Shown piece after piece: positions 1 to 11,046 of a stretch of DNA of 64,000 nt (positions are counted from its first letter, which is position 1; each line of letters opens with the position of its first letter). This DNA comes from Mycoplasmopsis meleagridis. Its GTDB lineage: Bacteria > Bacillota_I > Bacilli_A > Mycoplasmatales > Metamycoplasmataceae. The position numbers and the translations under genes are program-made. The stretch is from NCBI RefSeq assembly GCF_900660695.1, contig NZ_LR215042.1, forward strand, positions 496,001-560,000, given 5' to 3'. The notes under the pieces were generated by a model that did no database searches, was not told the DNA's origin, and saw only the letters and a program-made list of their open reading frames with translations.

Positions 1-1973
1 CCAAAAGCACCTTGGAAAATTCTTTCGTCGCTTCTATCTTTAAAGGCTATTTTTAATCCTTCATTAATTTGACTAAATGTATCTTGTTTATTGAATTTAA
101 GTTTGTTAAAGACAATTGAACCAGCTACATCTTTGTTACCATTGTAGAAATCATCATATTGGTAGTTATAGTCAAAAGTAATGTATTTTACACCTCTTAA
201 AGCATAAGGGTCAATTGCTCAATCTTCGTCAATAGTATTACCAATTGAATAAATATCAACTTGTTGAATTGTTTTGTTTCTTAAACCAATCAATGAAGAA
301 GTATCATGGGTTTGGAAGAATAAAGTAAGGTTTTGAATTGAAGAAGGTAATTGTTCAAGAATTTTACTAAAGTCTTGTTTTTTATCAATAAGACCCATAT
401 TTTGGATAATAATTCCATCAATTTTCTTATTTTGTTTTTCAGCATCTTGTAAGAATTTAAGGAATTTATTATATCCACTTGTGTTAGTTGCATCAAGAAC
501 AGCAATATTTCTTTCTTTACCATTTTTCTTAGAATAATCGCTATTAGGAGTATAGTGCAAAACAGAAATACCATCAGATTTGCTTATTCCTAGGCTAGTA
601 AATTCGTTAGTAACATCTTTTTTACTATATCCAACGTAGTTATTGTTCTTTATATCATTTGGCATACGTTTATATTGACTATCATAACCAAAGAATCTCT
701 TTTTGTTTAATTCAATGTTATGTCTTTTTACGACGTTTTTACTATCATCAATGAAGGTTCATGAAAAGGCATCAAAACCTCATTCAGGACTAAGAATCAT
801 TCCTTTATCAAGCATTTCTGGCAAGTCTCTTTTAACTTGTTCTCAGAATGTTTTAAGAGCTAAAGGATAGTTTGTATCAAGATTGAAATTACTTACAAAT
901 CCTATTTCTTTACGTTTTTCTTCGGCGCTCTTACCGTTATTTTCAGCGAATTTACCTAAATAACGGAAATCTTTATCTTTTTCGTTAGTTCTATTAGGAT
1001 TTAATTTGATCAAGTAATTAAGTGTATCATTTAATTTTTTATAGTCATCTTCTGTTCAATGAGCTTTTTGATTAATGAACAATTCTGCAGCTGCATCTAC
1101 TTTTTTAGTAATTTGAGCCCTAGTAGCAGCATCAATTTTGCCTGGAACGGGGTCAGGTTTAAGATGACTAAAATCTAAATCAGGAATAGAATTGATATTA
1201 ACTGTTCCTTCAGTTCCTGGAGTAGTAGAGATTTTATCAGTAACTACTGGTTTAGGTTTTGTTTCCGGTTTAGGTGTTGGTTTTGGCTCAGGTTTAGGTT
1301 CTTCTTTAGGTTTGGGAGGATTAACAACTTCAGGAGGATTAATAATATCTACTTTAGGTTCTTCTACTTTAGGAGGAGTATTATCAACATCACCATAAAC
1401 TGGGTCAACTAATTCAACTGATTCACCTTCTGAATCAGTATTTGAACTAGTATTATTATTTTCTTCTTCAGTTGAAGTAGGAGCATTTTCTTCTGGTTCA
1501 GGTACAGGTTCAGGAGTAGGATTTTCTGGTTCTGGTTGTTTTTCTTCAGGTTTTGGTTCTGGTTCTGGCTCTGGCGCAGGAGCGGGAGTTGTTTCTTCTG
1601 GTTTAGTTTCTTCTTTTGGAGGAGTAGGTTGTTCTGGTTCTGGATCTGGTTTAGGTTCTTCGTGTTTTTCTTCAGGTTCAGGTTCTTTTGAAGTAGGAGA
1701 AGGAGTAGGTTCAACTTTTGGTTCTTCTTTAGGTTTAACTTCAACTATTTTTTTCAAATTATTATCTTTGTTTGATGCATAATCATCTCTAAATTCATAA
1801 TTACCGACTTTAATAGTACTATCAGAACCTCTCGAGGCAGTAATAATACCTATATCTTTCGCCCTAATTGATGAATTATCGATTATAACTTTTGCAGTAA
1901 TACCGCTCGCTACTGCAACAGTACTTACAGCCCCTAAATAAAGAACTAATTTAATCTTTTTAGCTTTTATCAT
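1..1973 (-). CDS. MIB-type immunoglobulin-blocking virulence protein (3' end outside window)
   Basis: Probable mycoplasma immunoglobulin-binding protein (MIB), the partner that captures antibody for cleavage by the MIP protease. Seen: start at 1973 behind a strong AAGGAGG site; a single N-terminal membrane segment (about residues 9-29), a Pro/Glu/Lys-rich spacer at roughly residues 75-255, then a globular domain running off the window edge. In-frame TGA codons near 1055, 805, 777 and 218 are read as Trp. It starts 24 nt after the MIP stop, so the two are cotranscribed. The membrane anchor, charged Pro-rich linker and globular domain match the family called putative immunoglobulin-blocking virulence protein. 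The assignment rests on architecture and on the MIP neighbour; binding is inferred. Confidence 0.8.
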
Positions 1974-1996
1974 TAGGCCTCCTTAATTAAAAATTA

Positions 1997-4402
1997 TTAC
2001 TTGCTTGATGTTGGTGTATCTGCAAATTTATATTCAGTAGGTACATTTGCTAAAGAAACGCCATTAGGAAATAAATGTGTCTTTATATTTGGATTATATG
2101 ATTCTAATGCTTGACGATACGAAGTTCTTTGATCTTTACCAGTTCCATAAATTAAATCGTATTCTTCAAGTTTGTACTTACCATAGAAATTATTATAGTC
2201 ATTGCCATTGCTTCTAAATGCTTGAATATAAGCAGTTTGAGCAATACCATTACCATCAGCTATAGCAAAGTTAATACCTAAAATATTATTATCTACATCC
2301 CTAAATGATGAACCTGAAGCCCCACCTAAGGGTGCTCATGAATTTAATGAGTAAGCTAATCCATAGTTAGTATAAGTATCACCTTTATAATCTGATTTAG
2401 TATCTTTGATAAAGTTAAACTTATAACCTTCATTTTTCTCAGCATAAATTACAGGGCTAACTAAAGTTAGATCGAAAATACCTGGAGTATTAACATCATT
2501 TCTAATACTATAAGCTTTATTTAGCCCTCCACCTAATTCTTTAGTAAAGACTCTTCCTTCTGTTCTATTGTAATCGGCTATATAGTAAGGTTTATTTACT
2601 CACAATGATTGTGATGATTCATTAATGTAATCATCATTTGAATATGTTTTTTTGATGAAATTATCACTCTTAGAATCAGGGAAACCTAAAGAAATAAAGT
2701 CAACATCCGCTTTTGATACAGAAACTTCTCTATTATCTGTTGTTCTAACATTAACTTTTTCATTGATAAGATTTGAATAAGTTTGACTTAAAGTTTTAGA
2801 AGCAAATTTAAATTGTCTGCTTTTATCTCAAGTTGCATAACCATTTGTAGCAGTTTTAGCTAACTCATGCGCATTTTGAACAACATGTTGTTTAGTTCTA
2901 TTGTTTGTATATGAATAACTAGTGACACCACTTGGATTATTAAAATCGATTTCAATAACAGCAAAATCAGCTGCTTCTTGAACATTAGATAAAGATGAAG
3001 TGCTCTTCAAATAATCCTTAGGTGAAGAATTAAGAAAATCTACACCAGCATAAATTAATTTTACTTGTGAAGGTTTTAATTCATATCTATCAACACTATT
3101 ATCTAAGCCCATAACTTTTAGGTCTTGATCAATTGGCACACTATCATTGAAATGGCTAAGGAATATTGTTCTAGTTGCACCAACAAAATCATTTAGATGT
3201 GCTTTAGCTTCATTTCACTGTTTACCATAAATTGGATATCATTTTTCTTCTGCCATTTTATTTTTTGCATCAATAGCACTCTTTAAATCGCCCAATTTAA
3301 CTTGATCAAGTAATTTATTATATTTATCTACTTCAGCTGGATCTTGGTTAGTTTCAGCAATTCTTAACTTAGCCTCATAACCAGCGATTTCATCATTGGC
3401 TGCACGAATTTTATCATCATATTCTACAGCCATTTCATCAAAAGCTTTTTGGGCTTGGTTATATTGATCCAAGTATTTTTTATGGTTCTTTGCTTCTTTT
3501 TCTAAATCATTTTGATTAGTATATCTTAAACCAGTATTATTTTCAGTTATAAAACCAGCCGCAACGTGAGCATTAGTTGCTAAGAATCATTTTGTAGGAT
3601 AGCCGCTATCATCTAATTCTCAATCTAACAATCATGCCGTACCTTTAAATATTTTGATATATTTATTATCTTTGACTTCGTCTCTAATTTTTTCATTCAT
3701 ATTAACGAATTCAATAGCATAACTTTGTAAAGCTACATCCTTATATTTTTGGTTAGGCAAATTTCTTGCTAAACCTCTATTATTTGGCACTGAATCTCAA
3801 TATGCCGCTTTGACAGAATCACGAATAGGATTTAAAGTAATAGTGCCATCCTCATTAGCAACCGAAAAATTTCTAGCTATTGCACTTTCAAAAGTAGGCT
3901 GTCCTGCTTGTGCAGCTTTTTCATCATATTTTTGAATTTGCTCTGCATCTAATCTAGGTAAATCAGTTAACTTAGAATTTTTTAATTTATCTTGGTAAGT
4001 TCCAAAATTGCTTTGCAAAGCGTCAACATAAGCATCTAATTCTGCTTTAGTTTTTTCTTCTTTAGATAATTTGCTTCACTTTTCCTTGTCATTTGCTAAT
4101 TCTGGTTTACCTGGAATATTTAATCTTACACTAGAAGTAGATTGCGTTCCGGGAAAAACAGGCGTAGGGCCATAGTCCTCTACTTCAACTGATCCTTCTT
4201 TACCTGCTGCGCTAGATGAATTATTTTGAGTATTATTATCCGTATTATTATCATTATTAGCAGGATCTTTTTCCTCGCTATCTTTGTAGGTAGGACTATT
4301 ATCATCATTTGTATTATTCGTATTGTTGCAAGAAGCTGCAAAAGGAATAATTGCACCACCTAAAAATAAATTTGAAAGAAGTAATCATTTTTTATTTTTC
4401 AT
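1997..4402 (-). CDS. MIP-type Ig-specific serine endopeptidase lipoprotein (DUF31)
   Basis: Surface serine protease of the MIP family, which in characterised mycoplasmas cleaves the heavy chain of antibody bound by MIB. 801 residues. Seen: lipoprotein signal ending in AASC near residue 22, an Asn/Asp/Ser-rich tether, and a trypsin-like triad: His279 in TNAHVA, Asp479 in DFAVIEID and Ser696 in GGASGSSF. A helical insertion follows the His motif (about 300-400). Start at 4402 follows AGGT. The gene precedes MIB in the same transcript, and its promoter has a poly-T tract in the spacer. The triad is intact, so the enzyme is predicted active; substrate specificity is inferred from the family. Confidence 0.88.
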
Positions 4403-4442
4403 CTTACCTCACTATATTAAATATATTAATAAAGTATATTTA

Positions 4443-4474
4443 ATTATAGGGTGCGCAAAAAAAAAAAAAAAAAA
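4443..4474 (-). promoter_or_regulatory. mip-mib promoter with an 18-nt poly-T tract
   Basis: Read on the minus strand, a perfect TATAAT (4443-4448) lies 41 nt upstream of the MIP start. It is preceded by GCGCACCC and then 18 consecutive T (4457-4474). The homopolymer occupies the upstream half of the -35/-10 spacer and the -35 position. Length changes by slipped-strand mispairing would alter promoter geometry, as known for vlp genes of M. hyorhinis and P35-family genes of M. penetrans. The sequence shows the tract; phase variation is inference. Confidence 0.7.
4457..4474. repeat. homopolymeric A18/T18 tract
   Basis: Eighteen consecutive A on the plus strand between divergent lysS and mip. 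It is among the longest homopolymers in the window, together with T19 at 33920-33938 and T21 at 39259-39279, and the only one set inside a recognisable promoter. Confidence 0.95.
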
Positions 4475-4627
4475 GAGTATTTTCTTCTAAAATGAAAAAA
4501 ATAATTTTCTCTTTTAAAAAGTTTAAATTTGCCTACAAAAGCAAAAATTGTATTTATAATTCTAATTTTTTGCTTTTTATTAACTCTCGTATAAAATAAG
4601 ATTACTAACATTTTTAGGAGTTATAAA

Positions 4628-6100
4628 ATGGTAAAACTTACTGAACAAGAACAAGTGCGCAGAAATAAATTAAAAGATTATGCAAACGATAATATTATCG
4701 TTTTTAAAAAAGCATACAATTTGGGCGAATTAAGCTATTCAAAAGACATTTTGGACGAATTTCAAGAGGTAAATAAAGAGGTAATTGAAAGTAAAAATAT
4801 AGCTAAAAATATTAGCGGTAGATTGATGAATAAAAGAGGCCCTTTTTTAGTAATTCAAGATTATAAAGGCCAAATTCAAGCTTACTTTAACAAAAAAGAA
4901 TTACCTGACTATGATAAACTTGTAGAAAGATTAGACATAGGTGACATTGTGTGAATTAATGGTTTAGTGATGAAAACTAACACTGAAGCAGTTTGCATAA
5001 GAATTAACAAAATAGATATTTTAACTAAAGCTTTAAAACCTCTTCCTGAAAAATACCATGGTCTAGTTGACACTGAAGAAAGATATCGTCGTAGATATGT
5101 TGACTTAATAATGAACAAAGAATCACGTGAAAGATTCATATTAAGAACTAAAGTGGTGCAATGAATTAGAGACTATTTTAACGATTTAGGTTATTTAGAA
5201 GCTGAAACTCCTTTTTTACATGATTATTTATCTGGTGCTGCTGCAAAACCTTTTAAAACGCACCATAATGCTTTAAATCAAGAATTTGTTTTAAGAATAG
5301 CTACAGAAATTCCTCTTAAAAAATTAGTAGTTGGTGGTTTTGATAGAGTTTATGAAATGGGGAGAATTTTTAGAAACGAAGGCTATGATACAACACACAA
5401 TCCCGAATTTACTACTATAGAATTTTATGAAGCATATTCTAACGTTGAAGGAATGATGAATAGAACTGAAACTTTACTTAAAGAACTTTGCAAAAAAATC
5501 GGTAAAAGTAAGTTTATGAATAATGGTATTGAAGTTGATTTATCTAAACCTTTCAAACGTTTAAATATGGTAGATGCAGTTAGTGAAGCAACTAAAGAAG
5601 ATTTTAGAAAAATCAGCTTAGAAAAAGCAAAAGAAGTTGCCAAAAAGTATAATGTAAAAATTGAAAAATTCTTTACTATTGGTCATATTATCAATGCTCT
5701 ATATGAAGAATTAATTGAGCACACTTTAATCCAACCTACCTTTGTTTATGGTCATCCTATCGAAATTTCACCTTTAGCTTCAAAAGCAGATGATCCTAAA
5801 TATACTGAAAGAGCGGAATTATTCATTAACACAAAAGAATATGCCAATATGTATACTGAATTAAGTGATCCAATTGATCAATTAGAAAGATTTGAATCGC
5901 AATTAGAAGAAAAAAATAATGGTAATGACGAAGCAAGTGATATTGACTATGATTTTGTAGACGCACTAGAATATGGAATGCCTCCTGCTGGCGGTTGTGG
6001 TATTGGAATTGATCGTTTAATCATGCTTTTAACAGAAACTAGTTCAATTAGAGATGTTTTATTATTCCCAACTTTAAGAAGAATTAAAGAAAATAAATAG
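4628..6100 (+). CDS. lysS: Lysyl-tRNA synthetase, class II
   Basis: Charges tRNA-Lys with lysine; cytoplasmic. 490 residues, normal family length. Seen: N-terminal OB-fold anticodon-binding region (about 50-145) followed by the class II core: [12 protein letters not shown], the SGAAAKPF substrate loop, motif 2 FRNEG, and motif 3 [14 protein letters not shown] near the C-terminus. Two in-frame TGA codons (4951, 5162) encode Trp. Start at 4628 sits after TTTTTAGGAG. It is a single-gene unit with a bidirectional hairpin terminator at 6155-6185; tRNA-Lys(CTT) is at 39369. Confidence 0.97.
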
Positions 6101-6154
6101 AAAAATTTATTTTCTTTTTTAAAATAATTTTTTATTGATTTAAATAGATTTATA

Positions 6155-6185
6155 AAAAATAAACTGGTTATCCAGTTTATTTTAA
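6155..6185. terminator. bidirectional terminator between lysS and the uptake operon
   Basis: Inverted repeat AAATAAACTGG / CCAGTTTATTT (11 bp, 4-nt loop, 6157-6167 with 6172-6182) with T-rich flanks on both strands. It serves converging lysS and the minus-strand operon that ends at 6191. Confidence 0.85.
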
Positions 6186-6190
6186 TAATT

Positions 6191-7177
6191 TTAAGCAGCT
6201 AATTTAGGATTTGATTGCCCCATTTTGAAAATATATATTCCAAACCCGCTACTAATAATTAATAATGACATAAGGAAATATCCCAATCATTTGCCATTGT
6301 TATCTATAGTTGGTTCATTTTGCCCTTCTGAAACAACTTTATTTACTTCTGCATATGATAATTTAGAGCTTGGGGCTGCAGTTATTAATAAAATTGTAAA
6401 TAAAATTATTAATGCTGTAATTGCTATAGCAACTATTCCATAAGTAAAACTATTTTTAATAAGAGGAATTATTTTTCAAATCATTAAAAAGACTGTTGTT
6501 GCTAATAAAGCTATAAAAAGGATAAATAAGAAAAAGGCAAAGATTGTAGTTCCATTAGTTGCACTATTTGATAAATTAAGTAAATAACTAGCTTCTGTTG
6601 CGCTTGTGCCATTATTTACTGAGATGAAAAATGTCGTTAATCATTTCGAATAATGAAAACCTAAAAGTGCAAATTGTGAAGGTTTATCGGCGCCACTAAT
6701 GTAGGTAAATAATTTTACATTTCCACCAGCATCAAATAATATCCAAGTGAAAATTAAATAAATAATAAATATAATTAGGAAAATAATTGGCAAGAAATAA
6801 CTAGTTTTTACCATATCTCTTTGAACAAATAATTTAACTTTCTTAACTTTTTTATTCTTAATTTCTTCTTCATTTTTTTCTAAAGTTAAATTATCTGTTT
6901 CTAAATAAGTAGTTTTTTCTTCGACAAAATTATTTTCTTTTGTAAGAGAATTTTCTTCTAGAATCATTTCTTCTTGTTTAAATGATTCACTAATTTGTTC
7001 TTTTGGTTCAACATTTTCTTTTAAAACGGTTATTTCTTCTTTATTTTCTTCTAAAGATTCATCATAAACTTTTGCAATTATTGTTTTTTCTCTAATGAAA
7101 TATTCTTTTCTATTTCAAATACTTTTCTCGCTTTGCTTATCTTTTCAAAATTTCCCTAAATTAATATCTCTAGACAT
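6191..7177 (-). CDS. Hypothetical multi-pass membrane protein, last gene of the uptake operon
   Basis: Unrecognised. 328 residues: a charged Glu/Lys-rich cytoplasmic N-terminus of about 115 residues, then about four hydrophobic helices (near 120-145, 215-240, 250-275, 300-320). Its ATG overlaps the stop of the preceding lipoprotein gene by one base (TAATG), so translation is coupled. Being the eighth gene of a transcript that also encodes an ABC transporter and a nuclease, it may form part of the membrane complex; no function is assigned. Confidence 0.75.
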
Positions 7178-8757
7178 TATTTTTCTCCTTCGATATTTGA
7201 ATTTTTAGCAAAGAGATTTAATAATTCTACTAATTCGTTTGTATTCATACTTTGATAATCATAAGGCAAGATAATTTGATCGTTAAAGAGAACTTTAGCA
7301 GCATTATTTTTAATTGCTTCTTCATATTTAGAATTTGAAGAGTCGATTGTTTCACTATTTAAAACAATAGTTGGCTTGAAAGTTCAATCATTTGTAAAAA
7401 TATTTTGATCATAGAAAGTAAATTTAAAGTTATTTTTGTCATTTGCTGCTTTATAGTCATTAACAGCTTTTTCAACGTCTAAATATTTATATTTGCCATC
7501 TTTATCTTTAAATTCAATATAACTAACTAATTTATGATTTATTCTGCTATAGGCAACACTAACTTGAACTTCACTTACTCTATTAAAATACATAATAAAG
7601 GCAAACATTCTAGCTACATCAGGGGCTTGTGCACCATAGTTATCTATTCATTCATTTTTAATGCTTTTTAGTGTTCTAATTAATCTATTTTTAGCTGCTA
7701 ATTGCAGTGAATTATTATTTTCTGTAGCAGTTAAATTTGAATATCTATTATTGTTATCTGCATTTTCAAAGAATTTTTTAGGATCTTTAATGAATTCATA
7801 TCATTTATCCGAATTTATTTCAAGAGCTTCCCTAAAGAGTGCATTTGATTCAGTTTCATCAGTAAAAGTTAAATTTTTTCTCAAAGCTAAGAAAATTGAA
7901 GGCATTGCGGCTTGCATACCGTTAACAGCTTGATTATTATTAATTTTTAAGCCGTTTTCTATGGCATATTTAAGCATTTCGCTTAATCCTTCACTATAAC
8001 TATTTGTGTTATTTTGAGCAAAAATTTCATTGAATTTTGTAAAGAAATAAGTATAGAATTGATCATAAGTTTTATAAAGCAACGTTGGTGAAGAGAAAGA
8101 AACTTTATTACTAATTGCTTCAAATTTAATAATTGATTTGTATTTAGTTAAAAATACATAGTTAAGTGGAGTGTTTTTAAAAAAGTGATTAATAACTGCC
8201 AAAATATCTTTATAATCAACGAAATTAGCTAATTTATCGCTGTATGTATCAATGAAATTTGATATTCATCTAATGTTTGCGTAGTTTTGATTATAGATAA
8301 AATAAATTGATTTATTTATGAAAAGATCTGAAAGAGCTTTTTGTGCTTCTTGGACTAAATTAGAAACATTTTTAATTGCCTCGTTAGTTCTGCTATTTAA
8401 TTCGTTTCTATCATAGGAAGCAAATTTATTTTCCACAGTTTGATCTAATTGTTGTTTTTCTTCAGGTGTTAAATTATTTAAATCCTTATTTAATTTTTTC
8501 AATTCTTCATTCTGAATTTCTAATTTAACATTTTCAATTGTCTTTTTATTTGCTGCTTCTCTAATAGCAGGATCATTGTTTAATTCTTCAATATTTGTTT
8601 GAAAATTTGATTTTAATCTAATAGGAAAATTTTTAGCATAATCAATAACATTTTTTGTTTCTTTATCAACATTAATTAAACATGACGAAGCTAATAAAGG
8701 AGTAAAGGATGTTGCCAAAAAGCCTATTGATAAGCTTAGTTTGCTAATTTTTTTCAT
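7177..8757 (-). CDS. Hypothetical lipoprotein in the uptake operon
   Basis: 526-residue lipoprotein with signal peptide ending LLASSC (Cys about residue 26), followed by an alpha-helical, Glu/Lys/Asn-rich ectodomain. No catalytic motif seen. TGA codons at Trp positions are at 8262, 7798, 7648 and 7381. Start at 8757 follows TTGAGGTTTAT. It lies between a small two-helix membrane protein and a multi-pass protein, suggesting these three form an accessory module of the transporter. Function unknown. Confidence 0.8.
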
Positions 8758-8768
8758 ATAAACCTCAA

Positions 8769-9050
8769 TTAAAGAACCGCATTATATTTTCATGACTTAA
8801 AGCCAGAATAACAAATGTATGATCCCATTAAAATAACTACAATTGATAAAGCAACAGCGCCTATAGCATATGAACGCTCTACTTGTGCATCTAAAACAAC
8901 ATCGCTACCTAATTGCACATAGTTTAAATTAGCATCAATAATATATTCGGCATTAACAATAACAACTGAAGTTAGACAAAGCACTATTATGGCAATAATA
9001 AGGAGAATAAGTCAAATAATTGTTTTAGTTTTAACATTAGCTTTTTTCAT
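8769..9050 (-). CDS. Small two-helix membrane protein
   Basis: 93 residues with two hydrophobic segments (about 10-32 and 63-82) separated by a short polar loop; a TGA-encoded Trp is at residue 13. Start at 9050 lies 3 nt after the stop of the upstream permease (9054-9056), and a GGAT sequence precedes it. Too small for a transporter on its own; probably an accessory subunit of the adjacent ABC system. Function not recognised. Confidence 0.7.
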
Positions 9051-9053
9051 ATT

Positions 9054-10037
9054 CTATCCTTTAATTGCACTTCCTTGTCTTGAAATAGAAGCCATAATAC
9101 GTTTTCTAAACAATAAGTAGAAACCAAACATAGGAGCAATAGCAAGTAAAGCACCAGCTAATTTAATACTTTGTAACAAAATAACTTGTCCATCAGGTTG
9201 TTGTTCTTGACCAACCGAGAATAATCATAATGAAAGCACTTGGAAATTACCATTAGATACTAATGAAGGTCATAAATATGAATTTCATGAAGCTAAAGAT
9301 GTAAGAATAACTACAGTTAAAGTTGTAGGTGTAACTAGGGGAACTGCGACTTTAAAGAAGTATTTAGCACCAATAGCGCCATCTATAGCAGCTACTTCTT
9401 TTAATCTACTTGGAATTGATGAAAAAGCATTTCTAAACATTAAAGCAGTAAAAATTGAAGCAATGAAAGGAACTGCTATAACTGCAATAATTCCTGTGAA
9501 ATATTTTTTAATTTCGGTTAATTTATCTAATTCAGTAATAACCCTATATTGTCCAGAAAGTAATGCTACTTCAGGTAAAACTAATAAGGCCATAAATAAG
9601 CTTCAAATGATATTTTTACCTTTTCAGTTTTTAAATGAGAAGGCATAACCTGCAAGCATAGTTACAAAAGTTTTAATTACAATTGAAAATAAAACATTTA
9701 CAAAAGTTAAAACAAATCCATCGCCATATTTAGTCCCTGAATTAGAAGTAGTTGCTGCGGTAACAAAGTTAGATCAAGTTCACTCTCTAGGAATTAAAGT
9801 AAAGGTAGTTTTTAATGCTTCAGCTTGTTCACGAGGCATTAAGGAAATCATTATCATGAAGAAAAAAGGAAAGAGAATAACTAAAGCAAATAAAACTAGA
9901 CCAAATAATTTAAGGCCAAAGCCAAAAGCCATAAGGGCAAAACGGGTTTCATGTACTTGTTGGGTGGTAATTTCTTTATTTTTGTTTAGCTTTATATTCG
10001 ATCATAACTTTTGAATCTTTAATCCGATTTCAAACAT
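9054..10037 (-). CDS. ABC transporter permease, MalG/UgpE type
   Basis: Inner-membrane permease of a MalFG-like importer, 327 residues. Seen: about six hydrophobic helices and an EAA loop (EVAAIDGAIGAKYFFKVAVP, near residues 225-245) that contacts the ATPase. Start at 10037 overlaps the stop of the MalF-like gene by 8 nt. The family usually transports carbohydrates or glycerophosphodiesters. In this operon the cargo may instead be nucleic-acid breakdown products, because an SNase lipoprotein is encoded upstream; that part is inference. Confidence 0.88.
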
Positions 10038-11046
10038 TGTATTCTCCTTTATTGATTGAAACTTTTAAAATCGTATTGAAACCACCACGAATAAGAGTTG
10101 AATAACACACTCCGATTAAGAATAAAGCAAGTGCAGCTGAACCAGCATAGTCATATTTACCTTCTTGAGTAAATCTATAAACATAAAGAATTAATGATGC
10201 CCCACCATTAGTTATTGCTTTAGCTGGTACGTTGTCAAAAATTGCTAATGGGAAAACTTTTATTCCGTTAATAATTCCCATTGTGATAAGAAAAGTTGTT
10301 GTTGGCTTAATAGCTGGTAAAGTGATTGTGAAAAATTGTTTAACATTACCAATACCGTCAATTGAAGCTGAACGATATTGATTTTTATCCACAGAAAGCA
10401 TAGCTGTAGTTGCAATTAAGATATTGAAAGCTAATCCGCCTCAAATTCCTTGTGAAATAATAGGCACTAAAGCTCTAAAAGAAAATTGATCTCCCGATTC
10501 TAATCAGCCATAGGTTCCTAAACCAAGAATTTGGTTAATAACTCCTACAGGTGAAAAAAGTTGGATAAAGAATAAAGAAATTGCAACCGCACTTGTCATA
10601 TATGGTAAGAAGAAAATTGTTTGTCAAAATCCTCTTAATCTCTTACTAATAACATTTGCTATTAACGAACTTATAAGTAGTGAAAACATCATAACAAAAG
10701 GTAAAACAATAAGTCCGTAAATAACTGAATTTCTAAATCCTACTGCAAAGGCAGGATCGGTTAAAACGTTTCCAAAGTTTTGAAAAGTAAAATAAGTTAC
10801 TTGATTAGCATCAGTATTAAAAAAGGCACTAACAATATTCAAAACAAGAGGAATTACTGTGAAAAATAAAAGCACAATTAAAGTAGGCAATAAAATACCG
10901 ATTGGTTTATATGCAGCTACTGGTTTGTCAATGATTGAACCGGCTAATGATTCAGTTCTATTTTCGCTTTGTTTTGCAGCACTTATTTTGTAAAGAAAAG
11001 GTAATTTAAACGATAATTTAGCTCAAAATTGGTTACTAAATTTCAT
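10030..11046 (-). CDS. ABC transporter permease, MalF/UgpA type
   Basis: Partner permease of the MalG-like protein, 338 residues. Seen: six predicted helices and an EAA-like loop (ASIDGIGNVKQFFTITLPAI, near residues 225-245). Start at 11046 lies inside the end of the ATPase gene (11-nt overlap), and the 3' end overlaps the next permease by 8 nt, so the three core subunits are translationally coupled. In-frame TGA encodes Trp8 and others. Substrate not deducible from sequence. Confidence 0.88.

Noticed and set aside
1192..1744. Open frames on either strand inside the Pro/Glu-rich region of the MIB gene
   Set aside because: They are shadows of a low-complexity repeat in the real frame; they have no ribosome site and a biased Gly/Leu or Leu/Asn composition.
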